A DNA stretch of 5,421 bases from an uncultured Burkholderiales bacterium. Lineage in GTDB: Bacteria; Pseudomonadota; Gammaproteobacteria; Burkholderiales; Burkholderiaceae_C. The stretch is taken from contig CAIQIL010000265.1 of NCBI GenBank assembly GCA_903871865.1, forward strand, positions 1-5,421, written 5' to 3'. The notes under the pieces are model-generated. The model had not been told where the DNA came from. It worked only from the letters and a program-made list of their open reading frames with translations, and made no database searches. The position numbers and the translations under genes were made by a program. This document shows positions 1-5,421 of the stretch, piece after piece; within the stretch, counting starts at the first letter, position 1; every line of letters starts with the position of its first letter.

Positions 1-1
1 C

Positions 2-955
2 GAGCTCATCCGCGGCCTCATGACCTTCGCGCGCCAGCAGCCCCTGCAAGCGGGCGCTGTCGATGTCGGTGCCCTCGTGGCCTCGGTGGTGCGCCTGGTG
101 CGCCCCGCCTTGCCGGCCTGGCTGAGCCTGCAGGCCCACACCGGTGACGATGCCGCCTGGGTCTGGGCCGATGCCATGCAGCTGGAAAACGCGCTGGTCA
201 ACCTCATCCTCAATGCGCGCGACGCCACGCCCGCCACCGGCCACATCGACGTGCGTGTGCGCACGCGCCAGGTCGATGCCGCCCAGGCCGCGGCCTTGCA
301 GCTGCAGCGCGGGCCGCACGTCTGCATCGAGGTGCAAGACCAGGGCGTGGGCATGGACGCGGCCACGCTGGCGCGCGTGTTCGAGCCCTTCTTCACGACC
401 AAGCGGCCGGGCTCTGGCACGGGCTTGGGCATGGCCATGGTCTATGGCTTCGTGCGGCAGTCGGGCGGGGTGGTGGACGTGCGCAGCCGACCCGGCGAGG
501 GCACGGTGGTGAGCCTGTGGCTGCCCGCGGCCGAGTGCCCGGTCGAGCTGGCCCCGCTGGACGAGCCCGGGCCTGTGCCCGGGGCCACCCGCCGTGGTGT
601 GGCCCTGCTGGTGGAGGACGATGCCGATGTGCGCAAGGTCGTGCGCCGCAGCCTGCTGGATTTGGGCTATGCCGTCATCGAAGCCGGCCATGGGCAGGAG
701 GCCTTGGAGATCCTGCAGCGCATGGACGGCATCACCTTGCTGCTCAGCGACATCATGATGCCCGGCAGCCTGGACGGCCGCGCCCTGGTCCGCGAAGCCC
801 GCAGCGAAGGCCTGGCGCGGCATGTGCTGCTGATGAGCGGCTGTGCCCCCGGCATGGACGCCTTGGCCGACCTGCCCGTGCTGGCCAAGCCCTTCACCAC
901 GGCCGAGCTGGCCCGGGCGCTGACGGCACTGGGCGCGATGGAGGCTGGCACATGA
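2..955 (+). CDS. Hybrid sensor histidine kinase with C-terminal receiver domain (5' end missing)
   Basis: This is the C-terminal part of a histidine kinase that passes phosphate to its own receiver domain and probably to the regulator encoded next. The reading frame is already open at base 2, so the start, sensor region and phospho-accepting His lie upstream. Counting residues from the Met at base 20: the end of the second DHp helix (LMTFARQQPL) is at the N-terminus; the N box (QLENALVNLILNARDA) is about 54-69; G1 (DQGVGMD) 107-113; F box (FEPFFTTK) 121-128; G2 (GSGTGLGMAMV) 131-141. After a Pro-rich linker (about 172-192) comes a receiver with the acidic pair near 199-201, phospho-acceptor Asp 244 (LLSDIMMP), Ser 273 in place of the usual Thr/Ser switch residue, and Lys 290 (LAKPF). 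All kinase and receiver motifs are intact. The gene ends in an ATGA overlap with the response regulator, so the two are very likely one operon. The signal sensed cannot be inferred. Confidence 0.93.
   Translation, partial: ELIRGLMTFARQQPLQAGAVDVGALVASVVRLVRPALPAWLSLQAHTGDDAAWVWADAMQLENALVNLILNARDATPATGHIDVRVRTRQVDAAQAAALQLQRGPHVCIEVQDQGVGMDAATLARVFEPFFTTKRPGSGTGLGMAMVYGFVRQSGGVVDVRSRPGEGTVVSLWLPAAECPVELAPLDEPGPVPGATRRGVALLVEDDADVRKVVRRSLLDLGYAVIEAGHGQEALEILQRMDGITLLLSDIMMPGSLDGRALVREARSEGLARHVLLMSGCAPGMDALADLPVLAKPFTTAELARALTALGAMEAGT
940..944 (+). promoter_or_regulatory. Shine-Dalgarno site of the response regulator gene
   Basis: GGAGG lies 7 bases before the ATG at 952, inside the last codons of the kinase gene. 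It decides the start of the regulator: the ATG overlaps the kinase TGA (ATGA), a layout typical of translational coupling. The ATG at 968 is in another frame. Confidence 0.8.
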
Positions 956-1746
956 GCGCCTTGCCCCATGCGCGTTTGCCGCCTTTGCCGCCAGATGATG
1001 GCCGTGACGGCCGCGGCACCGGCGGCACCGGTGACACGCAGACGCCCGCGCTGGTCTTCGTGGTCGAAGACGACCTGGCCATCGCGCGCCTGGTGCTGTC
1101 GGTGCTGGCCGACTTTGGCTTCAGTGCCGAGGGCTTCAGCACCGGTGCAGCGGCGCTGCGGCGATTGCAAACCCTCAAACCCGACCTGTGCATCGTGGAC
1201 CTGGGCCTGCCCGACATGGACGGCTTGGAGCTCATCCGCCAGATCTCGCAGCAGTCGCACGCCGGGGTGCTGATCCTCACGGGGCGCGGTCACACCGTGG
1301 ACCGCGTCATGGGCCTGGAGCTGGGCGGCGACGACTACGTCACCAAGCCCTTCGAGCCGCGCGAGCTCGTGGCCCGCGTGCGCAGCATCCTGCGCCGGCG
1401 GGCGCCGCGCACCGGCCTGGTCAGCGGCACGCCGCGCCGCTATGCCAGCTTCTCGGGCTGGACGCTGGACTGCGCCGCCAACCTGCTGCGCGCCGACGAT
1501 GGCACCGAACACCTGCTGGGCGTGGCCGAGGTGCAGGTGCTGCGTGCCTTCCTGGAACGCCCGCACCAGATCCTCAGCCGCGAACAGCTGGTCGGCCACC
1601 GCGGCCTGTCGCCCACCGATCGCAGCATCGACGTGCGCATCTCGCGCCTGCGCCGCAAGATCGAGGCCGACCCGATGGACCCGCGCACCATCAAGACGGT
1701 GTATGGCGCGGGCTATGTGTTCTCCGCGAGCGTGACGTGGTCGTGA
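952..1746 (+). CDS. OmpR/PhoB-family response regulator (receiver plus winged helix)
   Basis: This is a 264-residue DNA-binding response regulator, most likely the phosphorylation target of the hybrid kinase just upstream. Residues 1-32 are a Pro/Gly/Asp-rich, probably disordered lead. The receiver spans about 33-150: acidic residues E39-D40-D41, phospho-acceptor D83 (IVDLGLPDMDG), switch T110 (LILTGRG), and K132 (YVTKPFEPREL). The DNA-binding winged helix spans about 168-258, with the recognition-helix signature DRSIDVRISRLRRKIE (223-238) and the closing wing (TIKTVYGAGYVF, 246-257). The length is slightly above the roughly 220-245 residues usual for the family because of the N-terminal lead. 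The start is well supported by GGAGG at 7 bases and the ATGA overlap. The subfamily and target genes cannot be named from sequence alone. No obvious binding site for it was recognised in the window, and no clear terminator hairpin follows it. Confidence 0.95.
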   Translation: MSALPHARLPPLPPDDGRDGRGTGGTGDTQTPALVFVVEDDLAIARLVLSVLADFGFSAEGFSTGAAALRRLQTLKPDLCIVDLGLPDMDGLELIRQISQQSHAGVLILTGRGHTVDRVMGLELGGDDYVTKPFEPRELVARVRSILRRRAPRTGLVSGTPRRYASFSGWTLDCAANLLRADDGTEHLLGVAEVQVLRAFLERPHQILSREQLVGHRGLSPTDRSIDVRISRLRRKIEADPMDPRTIKTVYGAGYVFSASVTWS

Positions 1747-1775
1747 GCCGGGGCTTGTGAACCGGGGCTTGTGAA
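1743..1775 (+). repeat. 14-bp tandem repeat across the regulator stop codon
   Basis: The unit GTGAGCCGGGGCTT (1743-1756) is repeated as GTGAACCGGGGCTT (1757-1770) with one difference, followed by a partial third copy, GTGAA (1771-1775). Offset by five bases, the same array reads as two perfect 14-base copies at 1748-1761 and 1762-1775. The first unit contains the TGA stop of the response regulator. It looks like a local duplication; no function is evident, although it lies just upstream of the SOS box. Confidence 0.85.
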
Positions 1776-1797
1776 GGCACGGATGCTGTATGAAAAT
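1770..1797 (+). promoter_or_regulatory. Possible sigma70 promoter of the radical SAM gene
   Basis: TTGTGA (1770-1775, 4 of 6 matches to TTGACA) and GAAAAT (1792-1797, 4 of 6 to TATAAT) are separated by 16 bases. The -10 would lie inside the LexA box, so LexA would block polymerase. Transcription would then begin at about 1803-1805, essentially on the GTG start codon, giving a leaderless or nearly leaderless message. Both elements are weak, and this is only a proposal. Confidence 0.3.
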
Positions 1798-1801
1798 ACA
1801 G
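1786..1801 (+). promoter_or_regulatory. LexA binding site (SOS box)
   Basis: CTGTATGAAAATACAG fits the CTGT-N8-ACAG LexA operator used by gamma- and betaproteobacteria. Its arms CTGTAT and ATACAG are perfect 6-base inverted repeats around GAAA, and it is an AT-rich island in GC-rich DNA. It ends one base before the GTG start of the radical SAM gene at 1803. From memory, the Pseudomonas aeruginosa homologue PA0069 is listed among LexA-controlled genes, which agrees with this site. Confidence 0.85.
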
Positions 1802-1802
1802 T

Positions 1803-2939
1803 GTGCCTGACGACGATTTCACCCCGCTGCCCGACCCGCGCCGACGCGCCGACCCGCTCAAGGGCCGGGGCACGGCCACGCGCCTGGCCCACCGTTTCGA
1901 CACCCGCGACCGGGTCAGCGATGGCGAGGCGCCCGCCTTCACGGCAGACGGCGATGCCGAGCTGCCGCCCCTGCGCACCGAGGTCACGCCCGAGCAGGCG
2001 CGCAGCATCCTCACGCACAACGACTCGCCCGACATCCCCTTCAGCCAGGCCCTCAACCCCTACCGCGGCTGCGAGCACGGCTGCATCTACTGCTACGCGC
2101 GGCCCACGCACAGCTACCTCAACCTCTCGCCAGGCCTGGACTTCGAAACCCGCCTGGTGGCCAAGGTCAACGCCGCCGAGCGGCTGAGCGCCGCCTTGCA
2201 AAAACCGGCTTACGTCTGCAGCCCCATCAACCTGGGCTCGGCCACCGACGTCTACCAACCCATCGAGCGCGAGTGGCGCCTGACGCGTGCCGTGCTTGAG
2301 GTGCTCGACGCCTGTCACCACCCCTTCACCCTGGTCACCAAGTCGGCAGGTGTCTTGCGCGACCTCGACCTGCTGGCCCGTGCCGCCGAACGCCAGCTGT
2401 GCTACGTGATGGTCAGCGTCACCACGCTGGACGGGCGTTTGAGCCGCATCCTGGAGCCGCGAGCGGCCGCGCCCTGGGCCCGCCTGGACGCCGTGCGCCA
2501 ACTGGCCGATGCGGGCGTGCCCGTGGGCGTGAACGTCGCGCCCATCATCCCTTTCCTCAACGAGCCCGAGATCGAGCGCATCGTCGAGGCCGCCGCGCAG
2601 GCGGGCGCCCATGCCATCCACCACAGCATCGTGCGCTTGCCCTGGGAGGTCAACCCGCTGTTCCAGGAGTGGCTGGACCACCACGTGCCCGAGCGGGCCG
2701 CGCGCATCATGGCGCGCATCCGCGAGATGCGCGGCGGGCGCGACTACGACGCCGATTTCCGCACCCGCATGAAGGGCCAAGGCGTGTGGGCCGAGCTCAT
2801 CCGCCAGCGCGTGCGGGGTGCGGCGGCGCGCCAGGGCCTGGGCCACGGCGGCCCGCAGCTCGATGTCAGCGCCTTCGACCCGACGCTGCTGAGGCCGATG
2901 GCGTCCAGCACCTCAGCGCAGCAAGGCAGCTTGTTCTGA
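1803..2939 (+). CDS. PA0069/Rv2578c-family radical SAM protein (spore photoproduct lyase-like), SOS-controlled
   Basis: This 378-residue radical SAM enzyme belongs to the family typified by PA0069 and Rv2578c, related to spore photoproduct lyase (COG1533). The reaction and substrate of this branch are not established; a DNA-repair role is inferred. Conserved family segments are LKGRG (19-23), the HNDSPDIPFSQALNPYRG run (72-89), the cluster-binding cysteines C90, C94 and C97 (RGCEHGCIYCYARP), LSPGLDFETRL (108-118), and the SATDVYQPIE segment (146-155). Other cysteines are C139, C171 and C200. The protein ends in QQGSLF, where QGSLF resembles a beta-clamp binding peptide. An in-frame TGA at 1791 and the absence of an in-frame ATG before LKGRG leave GTG 1803 as the only reasonable start, yet no Shine-Dalgarno sequence precedes it. 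A LexA box ends at 1801, so the gene should be induced by DNA damage. The last 27 bases overlap the convergent M48 gene. Family assignment is strong; function is open. Confidence 0.93.
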   Translation: MPDDDFTPLPDPRRRADPLKGRGTATRLAHRFDTRDRVSDGEAPAFTADGDAELPPLRTEVTPEQARSILTHNDSPDIPFSQALNPYRGCEHGCIYCYARPTHSYLNLSPGLDFETRLVAKVNAAERLSAALQKPAYVCSPINLGSATDVYQPIEREWRLTRAVLEVLDACHHPFTLVTKSAGVLRDLDLLARAAERQLCYVMVSVTTLDGRLSRILEPRAAAPWARLDAVRQLADAGVPVGVNVAPIIPFLNEPEIERIVEAAAQAGAHAIHHSIVRLPWEVNPLFQEWLDHHVPERAARIMARIREMRGGRDYDADFRTRMKGQGVWAELIRQRVRGAAARQGLGHGGPQLDVSAFDPTLLRPMASSTSAQQGSLF

Positions 2940-4796
2940 CGGACCTGGGTACAGTGGCCCGAAGCTGTGGCGCTCGATGTCGGCCAGCTTGAGCTCGTCG
3001 TCGGCGCACAGCGGCAACACGGGGCCGGGCAGGTCCAGCTGCTGGATGAGCTGGCGGCACAGGCCGGGGCGCTGCGCTTCGGGCAGTTGCGGGCAGTCGA
3101 TGAAGAGCAGGTAGGCGCGGCGCTGGCTGTGCTCGGGCAGGCGCCGCGTCACCAGCCAGGCGCGCGCGATGGGGCTGTGCCAGCCGAGCGCGGTGCGCAC
3201 ATCGTCCACCTCCAGCTCGTTGAGGTCGTGGCGGGAGAGGTGCTGGAACCAGGGCGGCGTGCACAGCGCGTCCCACACGGCATCGTCCTGGGCTTGGGCG
3301 TCCTTGAGGCGCTGGCGCCAGAGCTTGAGGCTGGCATCGTCCATCGCGGTGCCGGGCGCGGGGCGCTCCAGCCAAGCCACAGCCCGGCGTGCGGCCCAGC
3401 TGCGGTGATCGTCACCGGCCTGCCAAAGGCGCTCCAGCCAGCCCAGGCGCTCGGCCAGTGGTGCGTCTTCGCGCACCGACAGCAGGCCCCGCAGCGCGCC
3501 CGCGTGGGCGGGGTTGCGCGACAGCACCTGCGCGTACAGCGCGCCGGCGTCCACCTCGCTGTGCAGGCGGCGTTCGCAGGTGGCCCACATCGTCAGCTCG
3601 TCGCTGCCCAGGCTGTCGGCGCGCTCGCGCCAGCCTTGCACGCGGGCTTTGAGGCTTTGCTGGCGTTGGTGGTGGGCTTTCCAGGTGCTGGCGCGGTCGC
3701 GGCACCAGGCCTGGTCGAAGCGCTGCACCCAGGCGTCGGCCTGCGCGCCCAGCAGGCCCAGCGCGCTTTTGCGCGACCACGTGGGCAAGCGCGCCGGGGC
3801 CGACAGGGCGGTCAGCCGTTCCTTCAGCACCGGGTGGGTGTCGTCCACATGGCTCAACTGGCGCAGGGCTTGGCGCAAGGCTTCGTGTGCGAAGGCGTCG
3901 TCCGGGGGCGTGGCCAGCAAGTGGCGCAAGGCTTTGAGCGGGCCTTGGGGCAAGGGCTGGTCCGTGGCGCTTTGCCAGTGCTGGCGCCAGAAGTGCTCGT
4001 CCATCCAGCTGGACTTGACCTCGATTTCCACCAGCGCGGCCCCTGCGGTCTCGGCGCCCACCAGGCGCGCGGAGATGCGGTCGGCCTCGTACTCGTCCTG
4101 GCGGGCCAGGGCGAAGCTGCGCGCCAGGAAGCGCGGCACGTACCAGGCCATGAAGCGGCGGTTGAGCCAGGCGGCCGCACCGTCGTCTTCGGCGAGGTGC
4201 TCGTTCATGCGCGTCCAGCTCAGGCGGGTGCGGTAGATCCAGGCGGCGAAGCGGCCGTGGTTGCCGCGCAGGTGGCCGTATTCGTGGGCCAGCACGGCGC
4301 TCAGGCGGGGCACGTCCAGCGCCATCATCATCGGCAGGCCGATGCGCAGGCGGTTCACCGGTGCCCCCACCAGGCCCCAGCGCGGCACCTGCGAGATGCT
4401 GGCATTGAAGCGATCGTCCAGCCAGACCTCGTCAAGCCGGGGGCCCTTCACCTTGCGACGGACCTGCGCCAGCAGCTTGAACAGGGCCGGGGCTTGCTCG
4501 GGCGTCAGGCGGTGGCCATCGGGTTGGGCGTCCAGGCGCACCCACAGCGCGCGCAGGCTGGTCCAGCCCAGGCCGATGGCGCCCAGCAGCAGGAGGATCC
4601 AGGCCATGCGGACGTGGCCCGAGCCGAGGTGGCGCAAGGCCCACAGGCCCACCATGGCCGCCGCGGCCAGGCTGCCCGCGATCCAGGCGTAACCCAGGGC
4701 CGCGAACAGGGCCACGCGGCGGCGGTAGCCCCTCGGGTCTTCGGCACTCAGGTACTCGTTGACGCGGACGTGGTGGACGAAGTCGGCGTGGTCCAT
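2913..4796 (-). CDS. M48-family membrane zinc metallopeptidase with long C-terminal extension
   Basis: This 627-residue protein is a gluzincin peptidase of the Ste24/HtpX (M48) type. Two hydrophobic segments lie at about 28-54 and 64-86, joined by a short loop. The Arg-rich flanks (GYRRR before, RALWVR after) suggest that both ends are cytoplasmic, which would place the active site in the cytoplasm. The zinc site is HEYGH (171-175, catalytic E172) with third ligand E235 in EYEAD (235-239). DDTHPVLKERLTAL (318-331) matches the usual closing segment of M48 catalytic domains. About 295 further residues, helical and partly TPR-like (about 405-460), follow; their role is unknown. Members of this family often remove misfolded membrane proteins, but the substrate here cannot be told. 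The ATG at 4796 is preferred because AGGGA lies 6 bases before it; a TTG at 4829 would add 11 residues without a ribosome site. The gene is convergent with the radical SAM gene and divergent from argG. Confidence 0.92.
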   Translation of the reverse strand: MDHADFVHHVRVNEYLSAEDPRGYRRRVALFAALGYAWIAGSLAAAAMVGLWALRHLGSGHVRMAWILLLLGAIGLGWTSLRALWVRLDAQPDGHRLTPEQAPALFKLLAQVRRKVKGPRLDEVWLDDRFNASISQVPRWGLVGAPVNRLRIGLPMMMALDVPRLSAVLAHEYGHLRGNHGRFAAWIYRTRLSWTRMNEHLAEDDGAAAWLNRRFMAWYVPRFLARSFALARQDEYEADRISARLVGAETAGAALVEIEVKSSWMDEHFWRQHWQSATDQPLPQGPLKALRHLLATPPDDAFAHEALRQALRQLSHVDDTHPVLKERLTALSAPARLPTWSRKSALGLLGAQADAWVQRFDQAWCRDRASTWKAHHQRQQSLKARVQGWRERADSLGSDELTMWATCERRLHSEVDAGALYAQVLSRNPAHAGALRGLLSVREDAPLAERLGWLERLWQAGDDHRSWAARRAVAWLERPAPGTAMDDASLKLWRQRLKDAQAQDDAVWDALCTPPWFQHLSRHDLNELEVDDVRTALGWHSPIARAWLVTRRLPEHSQRRAYLLFIDCPQLPEAQRPGLCRQLIQQLDLPGPVLPLCADDELKLADIERHSFGPLYPGPSEQAALLR

Positions 4797-4802
4797 GCGG
4801 AT

Positions 4803-4807
4803 TCCCT
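4803..4807 (-). promoter_or_regulatory. Shine-Dalgarno site of the M48 peptidase
   Basis: On the minus strand AGGGA stands 6 bases before the ATG at 4796. No comparable site precedes the in-frame TTG at 4829, so this site decides the shorter start. Confidence 0.6.
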
Positions 4808-4863
4808 GGCATTTGTCGGTGTTCGCCAAGATTCAAGCACGCGGGCCCCAGCCTGTGCACGAC

Positions 4864-4869
4864 TAGAAT
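4864..4869 (+). promoter_or_regulatory. Probable -10 element of the argG promoter
   Basis: TAGAAT matches TATAAT at 5 of 6 positions and lies 30 bases before the argG ATG, giving a predicted transcript start near 4876 and a leader of about 25 bases. No convincing -35 was found at 16-18 bases upstream (the region is GC-rich). The octamer TGCACGAC occurs just before it (4856-4863) and again just before the ATG (4891-4898). The leader contains a pyrimidine-rich tract (4881-4890) and no Shine-Dalgarno sequence. Confidence 0.5.
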
Positions 4870-4899
4870 CCCGGGTTACGTTCCTCTTTTTGCACGACC

Positions 4900-5421
4900 A
4901 TGTCCAAAACCGCAAAAGCCACCAAAGCACCGGCCACCAAAGCACCTGCAACCACGGCCCCGGTCAAACCGGCTGCCAAGGCTACCCAGCCCGCCAAGTC
5001 CGTGAAGGCTGTCGCGCCTGCGGCAAGCAGCGCCCCCGTGGTGGCCAAGCAGGCTGGACAGGGCGTCAAGAAGGTCGTGCTGGCCTACTCGGGTGGCCTG
5101 GACACCTCCATCATCCTGAAGTGGCTGCAAGACGAGTACGGTTGCGAAGTCGTGACCTTCACCGCCGACATCGGCCAGGGCGAAGAGATCGAGCCCGCAC
5201 GCGCCAAGGCGCTGAAGATGGGCATCAAGCCCGAGAACATCTTCATCGAAGACCTGCGCGAAGAGTTCGTGCGCGACTTCGTGTTCCCCATGTTCCGCGC
5301 CAACGCGCTGTACGAAGGCGAATACCTGCTGGGCACCTCCATCGCCCGTCCTTTGATCGCCAAGCGCCTGATCGAGATCGCCAAGAAGACCAAGGGCGAT
5401 GCCATCTCTCACGGCGCCACC
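4900..5421 (+). CDS. argG: Argininosuccinate synthase, N-terminal part, with Ala/Lys/Pro-rich extension (3' end missing)
   Basis: ArgG joins citrulline and aspartate using ATP to form argininosuccinate, the penultimate step of arginine synthesis, in the cytoplasm. The 174 visible residues contain the N-type ATP pyrophosphatase loop SGGLDTS (64-70) in [24 protein letters not shown] (87-96), the [19 protein letters not shown] run (109-127), [14 protein letters not shown] (143-156), and the start of the SHGAT segment (170-174) at the window edge. The core is highly conserved and intact as far as it goes. The oddity is at the front: most bacterial ArgG proteins begin only a few residues before [10 protein letters not shown], whereas here about 55 residues of low-complexity Ala/Lys/Pro/Thr precede it. 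ATG 4900 is the only in-frame ATG before the core, and a TAG at 4864 closes the frame upstream. No Shine-Dalgarno sequence is visible. In-frame GTG codons at 5038 and 5041 are alternative starts that would give a normal-length protein. Confidence 0.95.
   Translation, partial: MSKTAKATKAPATKAPATTAPVKPAAKATQPAKSVKAVAPAASSAPVVAKQAGQGVKKVVLAYSGGLDTSIILKWLQDEYGCEVVTFTADIGQGEEIEPARAKALKMGIKPENIFIEDLREEFVRDFVFPMFRANALYEGEYLLGTSIARPLIAKRLIEIAKKTKGDAISHGAT
4918..4962 (+). repeat. 15-bp tandem repeat encoding ATKAP units in the argG extension
   Basis: Three 5-codon units encode [10 protein letters not shown] and ATTAP (residues 7-21). The first two share 14 identical bases (4918-4931 and 4933-4946); the third has diverged. 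The multiple of three keeps the frame open, as expected for a coding region grown by repeat duplication. The AAA and GCA codons here are richer in A than those of the neighbouring genes. Confidence 0.8.

Noticed and set aside
517..951. Upstream extension of the response regulator frame inside the kinase gene
   Set aside because: The frame is open by chance; the translation is Arg/Gly/Pro-rich noise, whereas ATG 952 has a Shine-Dalgarno site and the ATGA overlap.
667..1599. A 310-codon minus-strand open frame opposite the signalling genes
   Set aside because: It crosses two overlapping, motif-complete genes on the other strand and has no motif of its own.
1771..2187. Open frame including ATG 1783 (MLYENTV...) across the SOS box
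   Set aside because: After the first residues it is an out-of-frame reading of the radical SAM gene, rich in Arg, Ser and Thr, with no domain.
1713..2846. A 377-codon open frame on the minus strand opposite the radical SAM gene
   Set aside because: Its translation is low-complexity, rich in Ala, Gly, Val and His, with no recognisable domain, and it mirrors a clear plus-strand gene; this is a typical shadow in GC-rich DNA.
2900..2990. A terminator between the convergent radical SAM and M48 genes
   Set aside because: The genes overlap, and no hairpin followed by a T-run was seen on either strand around the junction.
3514..4236. A 240-codon plus-strand open frame opposite the M48 gene
   Set aside because: Its composition is that of a reversed frame (Ser, Arg, Trp-rich), and the minus strand carries the HEYGH-containing gene.
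4797..4829. TTG 4829 as the start of the M48 peptidase
   Set aside because: No ribosome binding site precedes it, whereas the ATG at 4796 has AGGGA at 6 bases; kept only as an alternative.
4867..4878. CCCGGG-centred near-palindrome in the argG leader
   Set aside because: The perfect core is only six bases, common in GC-rich DNA, and no known operator is matched.
4876..5412. A 178-codon minus-strand open frame opposite argG
   Set aside because: It is antisense to a highly conserved core enzyme and lacks any domain; a shadow.

Overview
The window is GC-rich and densely coding, with strong G/C at third codon positions. Together with the ArgG sequence and the CTGT-N8-ACAG form of the LexA box, this suggests a betaproteobacterium of the order Burkholderiales. 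That assignment is inferred from protein and base character, because no rRNA or other marker is present.

Layout, left to right. (1) Positions 2-955 hold the 3' part of a hybrid sensor histidine kinase (end of the DHp helix region, full ATPase domain, C-terminal receiver). Its stop codon overlaps the start of an OmpR/PhoB-type response regulator at 952-1746 (ATGA overlap, good Shine-Dalgarno site). These two form a translationally coupled two-component pair whose signal cannot be read from this window. (2) A 56-base gap at 1747-1802 holds a 14-bp tandem repeat that begins in the regulator's stop codon, followed by a very good LexA (SOS) box that ends one base before a GTG start. (3) Positions 1803-2939 encode a PA0069/Rv2578c-family radical SAM protein, distantly related to spore photoproduct lyase. 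It has a CxxxCxxC iron-sulfur motif and ends in QGSLF, which resembles a beta sliding-clamp binding peptide. (4) Convergent to it, and overlapping it by 27 bases in exact codon register, is a two-TM M48 metallopeptidase (2913-4796, minus strand) with HEYGH, EYEAD and a long helical C-terminal extension. (5) A 103-base divergent intergenic region (4797-4899) separates it from argG (4900 to the window end, plus strand, incomplete). The ArgG here has an unusual Ala/Lys/Pro-rich N-terminal extension of about 55 residues, built partly from ATKAP repeats.

The genes do not form one pathway: signalling pair, DNA-damage-linked radical SAM gene, membrane protease and arginine biosynthesis are four separate transcriptional stories. 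The most interesting is the radical SAM gene. An SOS operator and a possible clamp-binding tail together suggest a damage-induced enzyme that may be brought to DNA through the replication clamp. The operator is clear in the sequence; the clamp link is a hypothesis.

No tRNA, rRNA, CRISPR array, insertion sequence or attachment site was seen, and no gene-free stretch exceeds 300 bases.
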